Shown here: piece by piece, positions 1-13,551 of the stretch
How positions within the stretch are numbered: position 1 is the first letter of the stretch
Layout: each line of letters opens with the position of its first letter
DNA from: Neopestalotiopsis rosae
Lineage: Eukaryota; Ascomycota; Sordariomycetes; Amphisphaeriales; Sporocadaceae
Length of the DNA stretch: 64,000 nucleotides
Assembly (NCBI GenBank): GCA_023078685.1
Contig: JALGAS010000009.1
Coordinates: 806,001-870,000 of the forward strand
Direction: 5' to 3'
Notes under the pieces: model-generated
The model's database searches: none
Seen by the model: only the letters and a program-made list of their open reading frames with translations
What the model was told of the DNA's origin: nothing
Program-made: the position numbers and the translations under genes

Positions 1-3000
1 AGATGCGGACTAGTCCATTCAGATTCATGGACTCGACCTCACGCAGTGCCTCATACACACCACGCACCCACCTTGTAAGTTCACGTGGACTGTAGACATA
101 GTGTGGCTGGTCCTTTGCGGTGAATCTTTGTTGAGACTCCAGATAGAATCTGACCATGGCCTGCGTAAAGTCGTCGGCATAGCCACGAATGTCATTGTGC
201 GTCTTGAGTACGGCGCTGTTGAAGGTGCCGTAGATTTGGTTGAGAGAAATCTCGCCGGGGTAGTCAACCATGATTAAGGGCGCGTGTCTAAGGAAACGGG
301 GAGTGAGGGGTGTTCGTCCGGCATCTGTAGGGGGGTTACAAGCGCCAACAAACTGAATCCTATCAAGTGTCACCCAGGCTTTGTCTTTTGTTCTCCAGAA
401 ACCATTATGTTCCACCAACTGTCGAAGGAAGGAAATGGCACGTTGAGTTCCGTATTGGTCCGGGGCGGGCAGATTGATTTCATCGCAGAAGACCACGAGC
501 CACTTGCCAGTTTGGGTTGGCGATAGAACCACACCATTGAGTGTCTTCTTGTACTCGCAATATTGGTCGAATGTCTTGATGAGCAAGTCAGGAGTCGTGG
601 CACTTGAGAAATTGAGACCTGCAACTTCCATGTTTGGTAGTTTGCGCAGAGCACTGAAAAGTGTCATCGTTTTACCAGAACCGGGGGGGCCACAGAGCAG
701 GAGGGGCTTGTGGTCTGCCAGCCAAGAGTATAGAACATCTTCATGGCGCACGGTATCAGTAGTCGGGATGACAACATCAGTCTGTACGATGCTGTCCACA
801 TGGACTTCAATGGCCGGCACTTGAGCCTGCCAGGGAACCCACTCAGCTCGGGGCAGGGACACATCGAAATCGATGAGCGAGCTAGTTCCATCAATGGGTG
901 GCTGCCCGAACTTTGCCAGATTTGAAACACTGTCACCAAACGCCTTGCGATCCGCCAAAGGACAGTCACCCGTGAACGCCCAGACTAGGGCAAGCAGAAG
1001 CTTTTTCGATATATAGGCTTCACTTTGATCGGTGTCCAGGGGGAAGTCACTATGCTGAGCGTTGTACTCGACGAGATTGCGAACAGCCTTGTTCAACAAT
1101 GAGAAGAGCGTCTGCAAAACACGAATTGGCGTGAACAACATGATGTGGTTGTAGGATTGTGCCTCCTTGAGAGCAGCATGGATGAAGCTGTCCGTTGTCA
1201 GACATTCTTCAAGATAAGCGGCTGCTTGCTTCTGCAAGGAGAGAGCTAATGTGCTGTTGAGATCGACCAGCACATCCTCGTCCAAGTTCTCAAAGAGATT
1301 ATTGCGCAGGCTCTCGAGATAGTGAGCAACCATCATGTTTGTGTTGACAACGTCCTCACTGAACCATACCATACCACAACGACTCACAGTGGCAGGTGTG
1401 GCATGATTGAGATTCTCAACTTCAAACATTACCCGAACGTTGGCTGGAAGATTGAGACGTTCACCGTTGGGCAGTGTCAGGAGCTTGTTGTCATCGAGAA
1501 CAGAATTCAGGTTTTCAACCCACTCTGGGTCGACATCACCATCGAAAATGATCCAGTGCCGCTTGCTGTCTTCTCCACGAAGATTATCAATGATGGCTCG
1601 CAAAATGCTGGTGAATAGGCCATCAGTCCATTCGCGCGTCGTGGGGTCAAGCACTCCGTACAATGCTTCCTTGGACATGACTTTGGAGTCTATGACGTGG
1701 CAGACACCCTGGATGCCCTCTGCCTCCTTGAGAGCGTCGAGAAGTAATCTCCAGGCGACGGATTTTCCAGATCCAGAATCTCCAACCATCATGACACCGT
1801 GGTGAATGTTTTGAATCTGATACAGTTGTATGATCTTCGTCATCCACGTGTCGCCAACAACCAGATTCTGTGCTTTGGCTAAGCTTCGTATCGCTGCCTC
1901 AAGCTTGCCAAGGTCACCGGGGACGTATTGCACTCCCTCGAAGCAATTTGCCTCGACAGATTCCATGATAGCCACATCCTTCTGGAGAAGTTTTGGAGCA
2001 ACGGTCTCGCGGATGCTCTGCACGATGATTTCTGGCTCCACGACTTCTTCTGCGCCAAGTCCCTCTTCGCTGCTGGTAATACGAGCTCGCTTCAGGCCAC
2101 CGGAGCTCACAAGTACACTTTTCAGGGCACGTAGACCAAAGTCGTAATGTGATTCATGTTCAAGCTTGTCTTTGCACTGATCAAAGAATGGAACGACTTG
2201 TTTGGAGAGCTTCTTTGCCTGCTTGAAGCCCTGAGAGTAGAGCATGACTTCGGCGATGAGTTCCTTGTCTGGTTTTGACATGGCAACACTACGGAAAAGC
2301 TTCTTCAAGTTGTCTGGCAGATTGGAACGACCAGCATAACCAGGATTCATTGTGATGAAGATGCCACTGTTAGTGTCAACAGTAATTGGCGCCGAGTCTT
2401 CCTTGAGCTTGACCTTAGAATCGTGCTTCAGGCCAAGCTGAATGTCTTGAATTTGCTGCGAAACAGCGGACAGAATCCTTTCTTCGAGACGATTGAATTC
2501 GTCGAAACAACCCCATGCACCAACTTGACAAAGACCAAGGAAGATACGACCCATGGCACCATCGTCGAAAGTGTCGTCGCAGCAAAAGACTAGCGTGAAG
2601 CGACCAAGCTCAACACCGAGGGCTTTGACAGATTCTGTCTTGCCAGTACCAGCGGGTCCATATGGCGATCCTCCCAATCTTTGGCAAAGCGCCTGGGTCA
2701 TGGTCAAAAAGCACCTGTCTGTCAGTGGTGTACGGACCAGCCTGTCAGGTATACCCAGGTACTCAAAGCCATAATTGAGCGTTGCATTGGCCATCTTGAT
2801 CTGAAGACGCTGCACATGATCACCTTCGGGGGTGTAGACGTAACGCATCTGCAGCAGCCACAAATAGTGCGTTGGAGATTCTGCGCCAAATTTCAACAAC
2901 TTGTCGATAATATCACGCTGGTGCACAAAATTCGTGATCAGTGCCTCGCACTTCTTCCTTTGAATGATCGGCAAATCGCCCAGGACCGTGTCTGCAAGGA

Positions 3001-6000
3001 GACGAAGCAGTTCGACCTCACGCTCGTGAAATGCCTGCAGATTTTGACCACCACTGGTCAGTGATGCCTCGACAGCCGTCGTCCACACAGCCTGCGTGGC
3101 AAGGACCATCATTTGACTGGGAAAGGTCTCAATGTATGTATTGAGAGCATCCGGGTCAATCTTGTCGGCATTCAATATCGGAGTGAAGGAATCGATAGCC
3201 TCAGCGAGTAGCTCGGCAAGGGTGAATTTCATGCCATTTTCAAGCAGCGCCAGCCAGTCGTTGATCTTTGGGACCTTGGCCAAGGAAATACTCTTCTTGA
3301 GACGAACAGCCTCACCCTCCTTGGAGGTGAATCCAGAAATGGTGGTGTCATCGTCCATGATGAGATTATTGATTCCAGCAAACATCTTCTTGAAATGTTT
3401 GGTAATGCGTAGAGTTTCGTTGCTGTTTCCGATCATTTCGAGAAGATCGTCATTACCCACGAAGTAAAATCGAGGGAATGATGCTCTCTCCTTTTCCAAG
3501 TAGGCTTCAAGACCACTAGAGACTGCACCAAGCGCCTCCTCAACCTGTCGGAGTCGAGGTTCCACGTTTTCAATGCGAAGAACATCAAGAATTGTGGGTT
3601 TCCTGGCGACAGCTTTCAAAATGCTGTGGAACTGGCTGCTCTGATTCTCGAATTTCCTGGTCTCATTCGGCAGCAGGTGTTTGATATCTGCACTACCTGT
3701 AAAGACACCCTCAAGGTATACCCACTTCTGCTGCACTTTCTGGAAAACATCGAGCAGCACACCGATTTCGTTCATTCTGGTCTCCCAGATATCGGCATCC
3801 TGTTGGAAAGTTTTGTGATATGGCGAGTGCTTCATCGCTTGCAGAGAGTTCAGGTGTTCGCTTGACTTGGCCATCATATCATCGTGGCAGTCTTTCCGCA
3901 AAAGGCGACACTTGTTCTGGTAATTTGTAAGATCAAGATTGTAGTTCTCCCAGTGATCCTTGACTTGCTTCAAGAACTCTTCCAGAGCCATTTCACCTTG
4001 CGCTTGCGTAATAACATCTCGAATGATGACCTCACTCGCGACAAGATTAAGCTGCCAAACATCACTAAGTGTAGTGGAGGAAGGCGAATATCGCCTGCCT
4101 GGCTTGAGGTCTTTCCACAGCTTTTCCCAGTGGCGCTCCTTGATCGCATCCGATTTCAAATCAGTCAGGATAGCAACAGCTTTCAGGTGCTGCTTTAGTA
4201 CAGTCTGCATATGCTCATAGGCAGCATACTGGCGCATTCTGCTTGGCAGATTCTTGGTCGTATCGATAAGCCCATTGATGGATGACCGAAGTTTCCGGGG
4301 CTGAACACTTGCCCACGGTGTCTCACCGAGCTCGTTTAGACTGTTCCAAACTGTTGACAGGTTTGACCACACTGATTTGAAATCTTCGATTTCCCCGAGA
4401 ATCTCCGAGAGTGACGTTGCTGGGCTGGGAGGAAGATCGAGCGCTTCTTTGGCTTTGGACACCATGGCGAAATCTTCTTGCAGCTTATTTGCGCGAGACT
4501 CAAACGAGCCCAGGGTTTTGGATGCAAGCTCGTGAGGAATGGTACCAGATACCGGCTTCTCTTCATTCCACTGTATGTCAATCTCGATAATCTTGTCCGT
4601 TACGATCTTATCTTCTGCGAGAATCTTGGCCTTGAGAGCATCAGTTTGATCCTCAACGATCTTGGACTTCCTGGCAAGCAAGTCGTTGAGAGCATCCCAC
4701 ATATTTTCAATCTGTGCAATGTCCAACCAATCGTTGGGCAACTGGTAGCGGTTTCGATGGAGCATCTGTTGGCCCTGTCGGAAGATTTCGACCTCCGGTG
4801 CCCAAATCTTCACGTTGCGTTTGCATGCTTGGACTATAGTGATGAACTGCACAGCTTGCGCAGTGGAGGATGCATCAAGGCCTTGACTCTCGAGATCCCT
4901 TCGAGCTTTCTCGATCTCGGCGTGAACTTCCCTCATGCGACCACCGAGTCTACTGCCAAAATTTGCAAGAATGTCGTGTTGCCACTGATCGTACTTGGCA
5001 TTCACCTTGGCCTGGACTTGTTCGTAATCGATCGTGGTTCGGCCAAAAGATCTGCTGACCTCACTGGTGTCAAAGGTTGCGCGAGACTTGCGAATTTCTT
5101 GAAGCAGCTGTAACCACTTGGAAAGCTGCTCTCCTAACAAGTCGTAGACGTGGTCTGATTGAAGGTCCCACAGGGACTGGAATTGAAGCCACTTGTCTAC
5201 ATAAGTGGCAATGTTTACCAACTTGTTCTCGATCGACAGGTAAACCTCTGACAGGATTTCTGTGCATGAGCCAGGAAGGTCTGTGAAACGAACTTCTTCT
5301 GGAGCAGCAGTACTCAGTGACAGAGTCATTTGATATCTCGACGCCTTGACCTTGGGCAGGTTGCAGACAATACCAAGCCATTCATGCAATTGCAAGAACC
5401 AGCTGGCTCGGGCAAATTGCAATGGGGGGTCGAGATAGATTACCTGGTTTCTCATGGTAATCTCATGCACAGTTTCCTTCATCGCTGGCATGTGCGACTT
5501 GATGGAATCGCCGGCAGGGGTCAACGCCTTGCGGCGCGAAGACTCATCGCTTGGCGTCTCGTCCTCGAAGGCAGCGATCCAATGGCCAATAGCTTCCTGA
5601 AGCCGCACGAGGAGGGTGGCTTTGATACGTTCATTCAGTCGCTCGACCCAGTACCCTAGGTTGACATACTGCTCCAAATTCAGCTGATCGACAGCAGCTT
5701 GTATAGTTTGCAAACGCTTCTCAAATTCTGCTGCCTCATACGGGCACGTCGCTAATTCTCGCAGCGTCGTCTGCACAGTCGCGTATATGGACGCCAATGC
5801 GATTGTTTTGGATTGGAGGAGAGATGCAGCAGTGGCAAAATCGCGAACGAATTGGACGTGCTTGGTGCCAGCGTTGTTACGGCCCAAGGCATGTTCCAAG
5901 GTGCCATTTGGAAGATGTTGCCTCATGTGAACATCCCATGCATCAAGGAACGATCCCCATTTCAGTGGCACACCCTTTTCGATGAGGCTATAGACATCTT

Positions 6001-8566
6001 GTTGATAGCCACCGAGAAGGATGGAGACTTCGGACATTTCTGAGATTTGGCGAGATGTTTGAGCAAATGTCCGCACACTCTCCATCAAACTGACAGCATA
6101 CGGGTAAACTCGCTTGGCATCTTTCGCGGTGTTGTTCACAGAGTGAGGTACATTGAAGTTCTGCCAACCCAGGTTTCTGGTCTCTTTAAACAGCGTGATG
6201 ATCTGTGCATCAAAATTGACAGAAAGGACCAGGGCATTGTTGGCTGATCTGATCTTGTTGATGTTGAATAGCCGACCAGAGATTGTAATGTTCTTTCGGA
6301 GAACATCATCGATCCATGCTTTGTAGATAGCTTGCGTGTCCAACTTCTTCCTGAACAGATCGCTCTCTGTCTGTAGCTTCTGACCTTCCGTGTGGTGAAT
6401 CCAGTCTGAACCCAGAATGTCTTCGACCTTGCCCATGTAGCTGTCCAGTTGTCGCTCGATCTGTCTAGCCCAGATGATGGCGCCCGAGACCGGGGGGAGA
6501 TCATGAAGTTGCGCCATAGCATGAGCCTCCGAGTGGCCATACTGCTGCTTGAAGCGCTCGTGAAGAGCAGAAATAGCCTGCTTTACGTTATCAATGAGCT
6601 GGTTCTGGTACTCGGCAATAGCACCGCGAATCTTGGGTCGGACGAAAAGCGCATTGAATTGTGAGAAGACTCGGAACATCTCATTGGCGTTCTTGGCAGT
6701 TGCGAGACGATCACGCAGGCTAGCGATGATCGAGTTCTCCACGCGCGTTGTGCGCTCATTGTAGTTGTTTTCGGCACGCGCCCAACGCTGGGTGCCTTCG
6801 TCGGAAACATCAAGCAAGTCTACATTTCTCAAGGATTCCCAGGCCTGTCGTACTTCCTGCACGGCGTCTACTTCGCCGAGCTCTTCATTCAACACAGTGC
6901 CATCGGTAGTTGGTTCTGCACTTGCCCCTGCTCCATTCACAGTCGCCTTGGGGCCGAGAACAATCACAATTGTTCGTTGTAACTGCTCGTGATTGTCGCG
7001 GAACGTGGCGATGTACTTGAGCCGGGCTTGCAAATCACTATGCTTTGGGTTGATCTTGATAGGAATGAACTTCTCTTGGCGTCTTCGCGTCGTTTCTCGC
7101 GCAATGTTGGTGAACTCCTTGATTTGCATGTCCCAACCACGAAAAATTTCGTCGGCAGTCGTCATCAGGGCCTTGAACTCATCGTAGTCGAGATTGACCA
7201 AGTCAGTTCCAGGTAGCAGACGGTGCATGACCTCCTTGAGCTCGGCCGAAATGGCTTCAACGAGATCCAGGGTTCGCTTGATGGGGTAGTTGCTGAATCG
7301 CATTTTTCTGTTCATGTGACCAAAAATCTGAACGATTGCATCGTTTACCTTGGGCAGAGATGTAGCAGAAAGGAGATCATCGAGAGGAAAGTCTCGCATG
7401 AGCTGATTGTACTTTTGCACAGTATCCATGGCTTCCTTCAAGCCAGTATCTGAAGAAAAACTGACAGTGGCTTGGAATCGCTTGGCATGCTTCAAAATCT
7501 CCAGCGTCAGCATCACGCCTTCGCTACGTAGCTGCTGCTCAATGCCCTCCAAGGCCGACTCCATGGAAAGCCAAAAATTGATTTCTTGGGTCGCTGTCCG
7601 CATGACTGGGTCTCTTGTCATCTTGGTGATGCCTTGAATCGATTTGATCCAACTGTTCACGGTTGCTTGAAGGCTGTTCATGAAAGCACTGTCGGACAGC
7701 AACGGCGTAGGGATTAACTCGAGAGACGGTCGAATGCCCTGAGCAGTGGCGGCGTCCAAGGCCGCTTGTACATGCGAATGGAAAGGTAGCATGAGCTCTG
7801 GGATCTCTACATTCTGCTGGAGATGTAACAGACTGAGCTCGAGCTCCGTCAAGCGTTTTTTCGTCACAGGTATGCCAGTCTTGCCATCAATATCTGCTCT
7901 TCTAGCGCCCTTGGCTGATTGAGAAGACCTAGTGCTGGCATCGAAATAAGGAGCCAAAGCATTATGAATAATAGTATGAAGAATCTCGAAGGGCGAAGCG
8001 GAAGGTCCTTGTTCAGCAACAACATTACTGAGAGAAGCGGCGCCGGGGAGTGTCTGAATCTGAATTTGCGAAGTCAATGGTAGAGAAGGATCGATTGCTT
8101 GTGGGCGTTTGAGGAATGCCAGGTAGGCTGCTATGGTCGGTGATGGCGAGATCTCGGACGTGATCGTATAAAAATGTGCCGACGTAGCTGCATGGTGAGG
8201 ATCAGTCTATGTTTTCTTTATTCTTGGATTCCCTCCAAAGAAGAACCACGGATACATACCACTATCTTCCGGATCTTGTGCCTCTTCCGTTACGGGAACA
8301 ATCTCTTTCTGTATGTACAAAGCCACATGGGAGTCGCTCGCAAAACGTGCGCATCGCTGCAGAGTATCGGCGTGGCTTTCTGGGGACAAGAGGTTGCCAT
8401 TCCGCTCCAGATCCTCTCGGGTAGCTCCTAGAGCTATGGTCACAACAGCAGCCAAGTGCTCTACCAGCTTGCTTGGGTCGATGCTGGCCAGGGGAGACGG
8501 GGGAGACGAGAGGCCATTAGCCATAGGGTCTTGGGCCCCCAGCGGGGAGCCCACCGTTTCCATCAT
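1..8566 (-). CDS. nudA: Cytoplasmic dynein 1 heavy chain, 5' part (3' end outside window)
   Basis: Motor subunit of cytoplasmic dynein, which drives minus-end transport of nuclei, endosomes and spindle components along microtubules. Exon 1 is 8260-8566 and exon 2 is 1-8187, with a 72-bp intron (GTATGT...CAG). About 2831 residues are present of the roughly 4300 usual in fungi. Seen: the tail region, then the AAA1 Walker A GPAGTGK at about residue 1946 with Walker B CFDEFNRL near 1996, AAA2 GDSGSGKS near 2238, and AAA3 GPPGSGKT near 2602 with Walker B FCDEIN near 2670. All P-loops share one reading frame, so the 8.2-kb second exon is uninterrupted. The protein is cut after AAA3; AAA4-6, stalk and microtubule-binding domain lie outside. 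Two ATGs occur in tandem at the start (8566, 8563). Orthologues are A. nidulans nudA and Neurospora ro-1. Identification is firm. Confidence 0.97.
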
Positions 8567-9928
8567 GATGCCGGATAGTGAGAAGTTCTACAGTGTCGTG
8601 GGTTGGGACATGGGCGAGTCGCGAGATATGCTGTGAAGCACGTCGATACGGGATAGGGGACGGGACGAAGCGCGGCTACACAAGCTCGCAGGATAGCCGC
8701 TGGATCTATGGTGAGAGGTTTGTGAAATTGCAAAACAACACAAAGACAAAGAAATGAATGTGAAGGGTCTGAAAGAAAACGTCTTTCCTCAGTGACCCGA
8801 ACAATAGTGTCGGTTGTCGTGTGGGTGGACTGGATGGATGTCCTACCTTAGGTAGCTTGGTATCAAATTATTATCTCTAATTGTCAAAAGGAATGGGCAC
8901 GGTGAGTCCAAAGATTTTGGGTTTACATGGCCCAGTGCTATCGACAACGTTTCACGCGCTGCAGAGCCAAAAAGATGCGCTGCTGGGGTGCACTGGGTCG
9001 CGACTGTGCGACCCAACCCAGCTACAGTAATCTCCCTGCCAGCAGCAGCCAGGTCCAGCACGCCTAGAGAGTTGGAGCAGCATTAGCCTGCCGTTGATGG
9101 GCAGCTGCGGGTCAAGGGGGTGACAAAAGTGGATGGCCTTGACATTTGCCCCACGCCCCTGGGACCCCCCCAAGCCCCCCAATGCCCTCTCACCCAGCAC
9201 CCAGCAACCAGCAGCAGCCAGAGAAACCAAGAGCCAGGGGGAGCTTGACACGCTCGACGCGCTTGACATGCAACAAAGAACCGCTTCCCAGCTAGCTTCG
9301 TGATTGGCTGGTAAATCGCCATGTCAATGCTGGGTTTTCTCCAGACTTGCAGGGAAGGTGCCCTGACGTTATGATGTTGCACTGGGTCGCCCAAGACTAT
9401 GCTTACATAACAACACACGGCAAACACCACCATTACAATAGGTGTCACAAAACTGTACAAACTTAGGTACTCCGCATCGAGGTAACTCAAGACGAATGAA
9501 ATGCTGCTGCAACCATCTTTGTACCCTCTCGAGAAGTTAATCGTGGTGAATCGACCGTGTTTAATTCATCAAGAATCTTAAATGTATCCATAGGCTGTGC
9601 CTGAACACCAACCAAACCAATCATGCAAAGCCGGGACGATCCAGCGCCACTAGAAATTCGTGACAAAGAGAGTTGTGATGGAGTTTGATCGCTGCTGCCC
9701 ATCTATCGAGACTCCTTGCTATAACGCCAGACGGCATAGCTGTAGAAATTTGGAACTCATTCGCAGTCTTCCGCAGTGAGCTAGGTTCGGCTCTGGTTGC
9801 TTCTCGCCTGATATATGATCAATGTATAATGAATCAATTCTGGGCCCAGGCTTCACTTCGACTTTTCTTGTTTCCTTACACGCCTTTGACGATGATGCGC
9901 AGCTATAACAGCAGCTTGAGTGATATAC
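8567..9928. other. Intergenic: dynein 5' region and 3' flank of FAR1-type gene
   Basis: No ORF here has family similarity or splice continuity. The stretch should hold the dynein heavy chain promoter and leader, and the 3' UTR of the next gene. It contains C-rich and CAG/CCAG-rich low-complexity sequence around 9000-9250. No RNA gene seen. Confidence 0.6.
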
Positions 9929-11422
9929 TTAACTAGCAGAGGCACCACCCTCTGCTGCACCTTCGCCCGAGTCCAATTTATGCCTCTGAACCATGACCCG
10001 CTGGTTACAGATATCAATGAACATCTCGAACTTTTCAATCATCTCCTGTTTCTCACGCAACTGCTCCTTCATCTTTTCCAGTTCCTTACGACTTTCTTCT
10101 CTGACCTTCTTCAGCTCATTCTTGGCATTCGCAAGCTCTCTGCGGAGATCAGCTCGAATACGTTCCTCTGCAGTGGGTGCCGGCTTGCTGTAGATTGCTG
10201 GCCGCGCATCTGCAATGCCCGCGTCCACCTTGCTAGGGTTGCGGTTGATGGCGGCGCGAGCATTGTAGATATCTCTGGGAAGGAGGGGCACATGCGGATT
10301 CTCTTGCTGGAGAATTTCCAGGGTTTGAGTAACACCGATGCCTACATACGTTAACAGAGTCAGCTGGGCCACAGGATCCATAAGTACTTACCAGCTTCCT
10401 TTAGTTGTTTCACAGATGCTACCATTTTGCTGTCCAACTTGCGGGCAGCAGGATGCAGTAGTGGACTCTCACTCGGTCCGTGATTGTGGCTGAGGTGACT
10501 TGTGTCGGGCCGGTAGCGTATAGTCCATTGTGTTCTTTGCTCAATGGCGAAGAATCCAAACGGGCAATTGCATTTACGCGATGTCGTCTTTCGCTTGCGT
10601 TGCTCTGGAACCACACGACTAGGGGGTTTTCCGGCTCGATCGCATACGAAGAGTACCTTTTTCAGTCCAGGGACGGTCTTCTTTGATCTTCCAATGACAA
10701 CGGCGTAGCCTACCGATGTGCAATACGACAGAACCTCCTTGTGTACAGCTTCGAGACTTGCGTAACTGCCGCCCTCTGGTGGTGGTGACATCATCGGGCC
10801 CTGGGGCGTCCGGGGCACATAGGGAGTCCCCTCAAGCAACTTGGGAGACAATGTGTCATCCCCGTCTGCCCCTTCATCCTGACTATCGACATCCATCTCA
10901 CCATTGTGTGGGTCATCGGGCTGGGGCGCAGGGTCAGCTTGCACAGAAGCACTTGACGATGTTGTTGCCTGCAGTGGAGCATGCGACTGATGGACCTGAG
11001 GTGGCAATGGTTGAGGAGCTTGGTGGGCCTGGGGGTGAGTCTGTTGGTGCTGCTGCTGTTGATGATTCTGTTGATGGTTCGCTTGTGTGGAGGCTTGGTG
11101 AGATGTATGCGACTGGGTATGAGCTTGGTGCCGTGCTTGCGTATGTGGCGCTTGGTTCATCAAGTTGGGGTCGCTTGGTGGATGAACCTGCTGCGGCTGC
11201 TGCTGGATCTGCTGGACAGGTTGTTGCTGCGGTTGGACCGGTTGAACTTGTTGGGACATTGGATGTGCCTGCTGAAGAGGCTGAACCTGTTGTCCGACTG
11301 ATTGTGATACCTGTTGCTTTTGTTGTTGTTGCTGTTGTTGCTGTTGCTGTTGTTGCTGTTGCTGTTGTTGCTGTTGCTGTTGCTGTTGCTGTTGTTGTTG
11401 TTGTTGTTGCTGCTGCTGCTGC

Positions 11423-11457
<35 letters not shown>

Positions 11458-11865
11458 TACTGCACTCATCTGCTGCATATATGCCAGCTGATTCTGGGAT
11501 TGCTGGGGCATGTGGCGCTGAGAGGCAGGCCTCTGGCGGGAGGCTGCCACCGCTGCCGCCGCATGTGCTTGATTCGGAGCATGCCTGGTGTTTCCATTGG
11601 GAACATTATGGACACCAGGGACGGGGGACGGCGTCGAGAAGAGAGGGCCCGGATATGTACCCTGTGCCGGCTGCTGAGGGGTGTAATGCTGGGGCTGGCC
11701 GTAGGAAGCCTGATGTTGAGGCTGCTGAGGCGTCGGCGACGGCTTCGGCGGCGTTGCGGAATGTGATGCTGGAAAGCCGCGTCCTCTCACGCTGTGAGGT
11801 TGAGGAAAAGAGAGGCCGGGCACGGAATGCGTGTTCGAGCTGTTGGGCTGACCCAGGCCCGACAT
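9929..11865 (-). CDS. FAR1/WRKY-GCM1-type DNA-binding protein with long polyglutamine tract
   Basis: Probable nuclear regulator. Exons are 10392-11865 and 9929-10341; the 50-bp intron (GTAAGT...TAG) splices GCT-G to GC-ATC, giving 628 residues. The first ATG is at 11865; the open frame extends upstream but without an ATG. Seen in order: a Pro/Gln/His/Ser-rich N-terminal half, an uninterrupted run of 46 Gln (residues 137-182), further Gln/His-rich sequence, an acidic patch (DVDSQDEGADGDD), then a FAR1-like domain at about 380-485 with Cys-Asn-Cys and HLSHNH zinc ligands. The C-terminal 100 residues are strongly charged and predicted coiled coil (ELANAKNELKKVREESRKEL). FAR1 domains derive from Mutator-type transposases; several fungal copies are thought to be domesticated regulators. 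Target genes cannot be read from the sequence. The call of the domain is good; the function is inferred. Confidence 0.82.
11320..11457 (-). repeat. CAA/CAG trinucleotide repeat encoding 46 Gln
   Basis: 46 consecutive glutamine codons in the coding strand of the FAR1-type gene, mixed CAA and CAG, ended by one AAG and two more Gln codons. The codon mixture means the tract is not a pure CAG slippage array. Confidence 0.97.
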
Positions 11866-13551
11866 ACTCGAGGCCGGAGAGGGTGGAAAACAACCACCCC
11901 GTGTACGACAAACGAGCGTCAATAGCAACGAAGATGAGAACGATTTCTATCTCTCCAGGTCCAGTCAAAAAACGAACCTAGGCGATATACGCGAGCTAGG
12001 ATGCGATCGATGCCAGTATCAAACAACCCTGGCTGGCGCGTTGATGATGGGTGGGAGGCGTCGATATATCACGATCTTTCACACGGGTGTGTGCTGAATG
12101 AGATTCGGTTGGAAAACTGGTCTGGCTGCGAGATGGGGGGATCGTCGCAACCTGGGGCCTGGGGTGTGCGAACGTGGCCCGACTCCAGCCCGCCAAATCC
12201 GCTGCCCAGCAGCCAGACTTGGAAGCCAGAAGGGCAGCTAGGACTTTGCAGCGTCTAATCAGCCGCGTCGGATCTGCCCAAAACAAAAATGGATTCAAGC
12301 CGAGCCCAATTAGGCTAGCATCAGGCGGGTAGTACCTTCCAGAAAAGTCATTGCCAAATAACCCCAAGTGATATGCACTGGCAGCAGCCACGCTAATCAA
12401 TGAAAGTACGTATGAATTGTACTTACATACTACTAGGCATATGTATGCTATGTAGCGACTTGTGCCCCACTATGTACATAGAGCTTGTGGCGGCAGGTAT
12501 TCAAGTACTTCGTGCAAAGAGCGACATACCTGTCTTCAGGTGTAGAATCATTCGTCAGGAAATGTATTGTCGCTTTTATCTCATCAGTCATAAATTGCTT
12601 CAAGGGATATGTCCTAACCACTACCACTGATTAATCTGAGAAGGTTTGCGGCTAATCTTGTACACAATAAAAGTCCTGCTGTTGAGGAGAAATCGATGTA
12701 ATTTGATTCCGTGCACTCAAGCAACCAAGCACTTGAGAGTAACCGTAGAGTTTGCCTGGACAACGCTAGAATCATAAATATTACCAGTATATGTATTGTA
12801 ACCAATCATGACACCCTGAGTATTTTGACACTTTACACCGTATATTTCTGTGGTTTTCAATCTCAACTATACATACAGGCAGGACACGGGCCGAGATATG
12901 GCTATGGACCATATCAGGCAATAGTATATCAAAATACATAGCTCTCGTGCTTTCTTTTTCATGGTTCCCACCGAGGAGCTGCCTTGCATTAGTAGCAACT
13001 CAAAAGATACCAATGAGTGGCCAGGGAAAGCTTGTTTTCGACGTTACGCGCACTTTCCATTTGTTGGCGGCAATGCATTCACGTCTGACCAAGTACGCTT
13101 ATGCTGGAGTCCACAAAGCGCAACCTCGCTACATTCAGGTCTATCATGTCGATGACGCGAACATTTACCATCCAAGAATGAAAAGATATTTGGTGAGCTT
13201 GATCATGCTTGTCGACTTATTATTCAGGGCATACGCCGTCGGATTTGCTGTGGCTCTACTCTTGAAATTAGTAACATGGGGAATAGCAACCAAAATATAA
13301 TGATCTGGGGGTACACCATCAATGGACCTCAGTATTCGTTTGTTAGTCCAGAGTTCTTCAGTAATATTCATCGCGCACCTAGGTATATACGCGTCTCTAA
13401 CAAAAGGTACCTGGGAGCCAGGACTACCGCAGACTCCCCAAATATCTGGAAACCAGGAGAATTACCGAACGCCATTTTGTCCCACCAAAGCTATGCAATA
13501 ATATCAAGTATACAATCCACAGCCGTCCAGCGGGTCCCTCTATGGCAACCT
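11866..13551. other. Intergenic: promoter of FAR1-type gene and 3' flank of C2H2 gene
   Basis: About 1.7 kb without a supportable gene. It should contain the leader and promoter of the polyQ gene and the 3' region of the zinc-finger gene. The 12400-13450 part is AT-richer than flanking coding DNA. The short ORFs show no domain and no splice continuity. Confidence 0.6.

Noticed and set aside
10716..11981. 421-codon plus-strand ORF opposite the polyQ gene, and the overlapping poly-Leu ORF at 11314-11766
   Set aside because: Antisense shadows of the CAG/CAA repeat, giving runs of Val, Ala or Leu; no domain, and the minus-strand frame has a recognisable FAR1 domain and consistent splicing.
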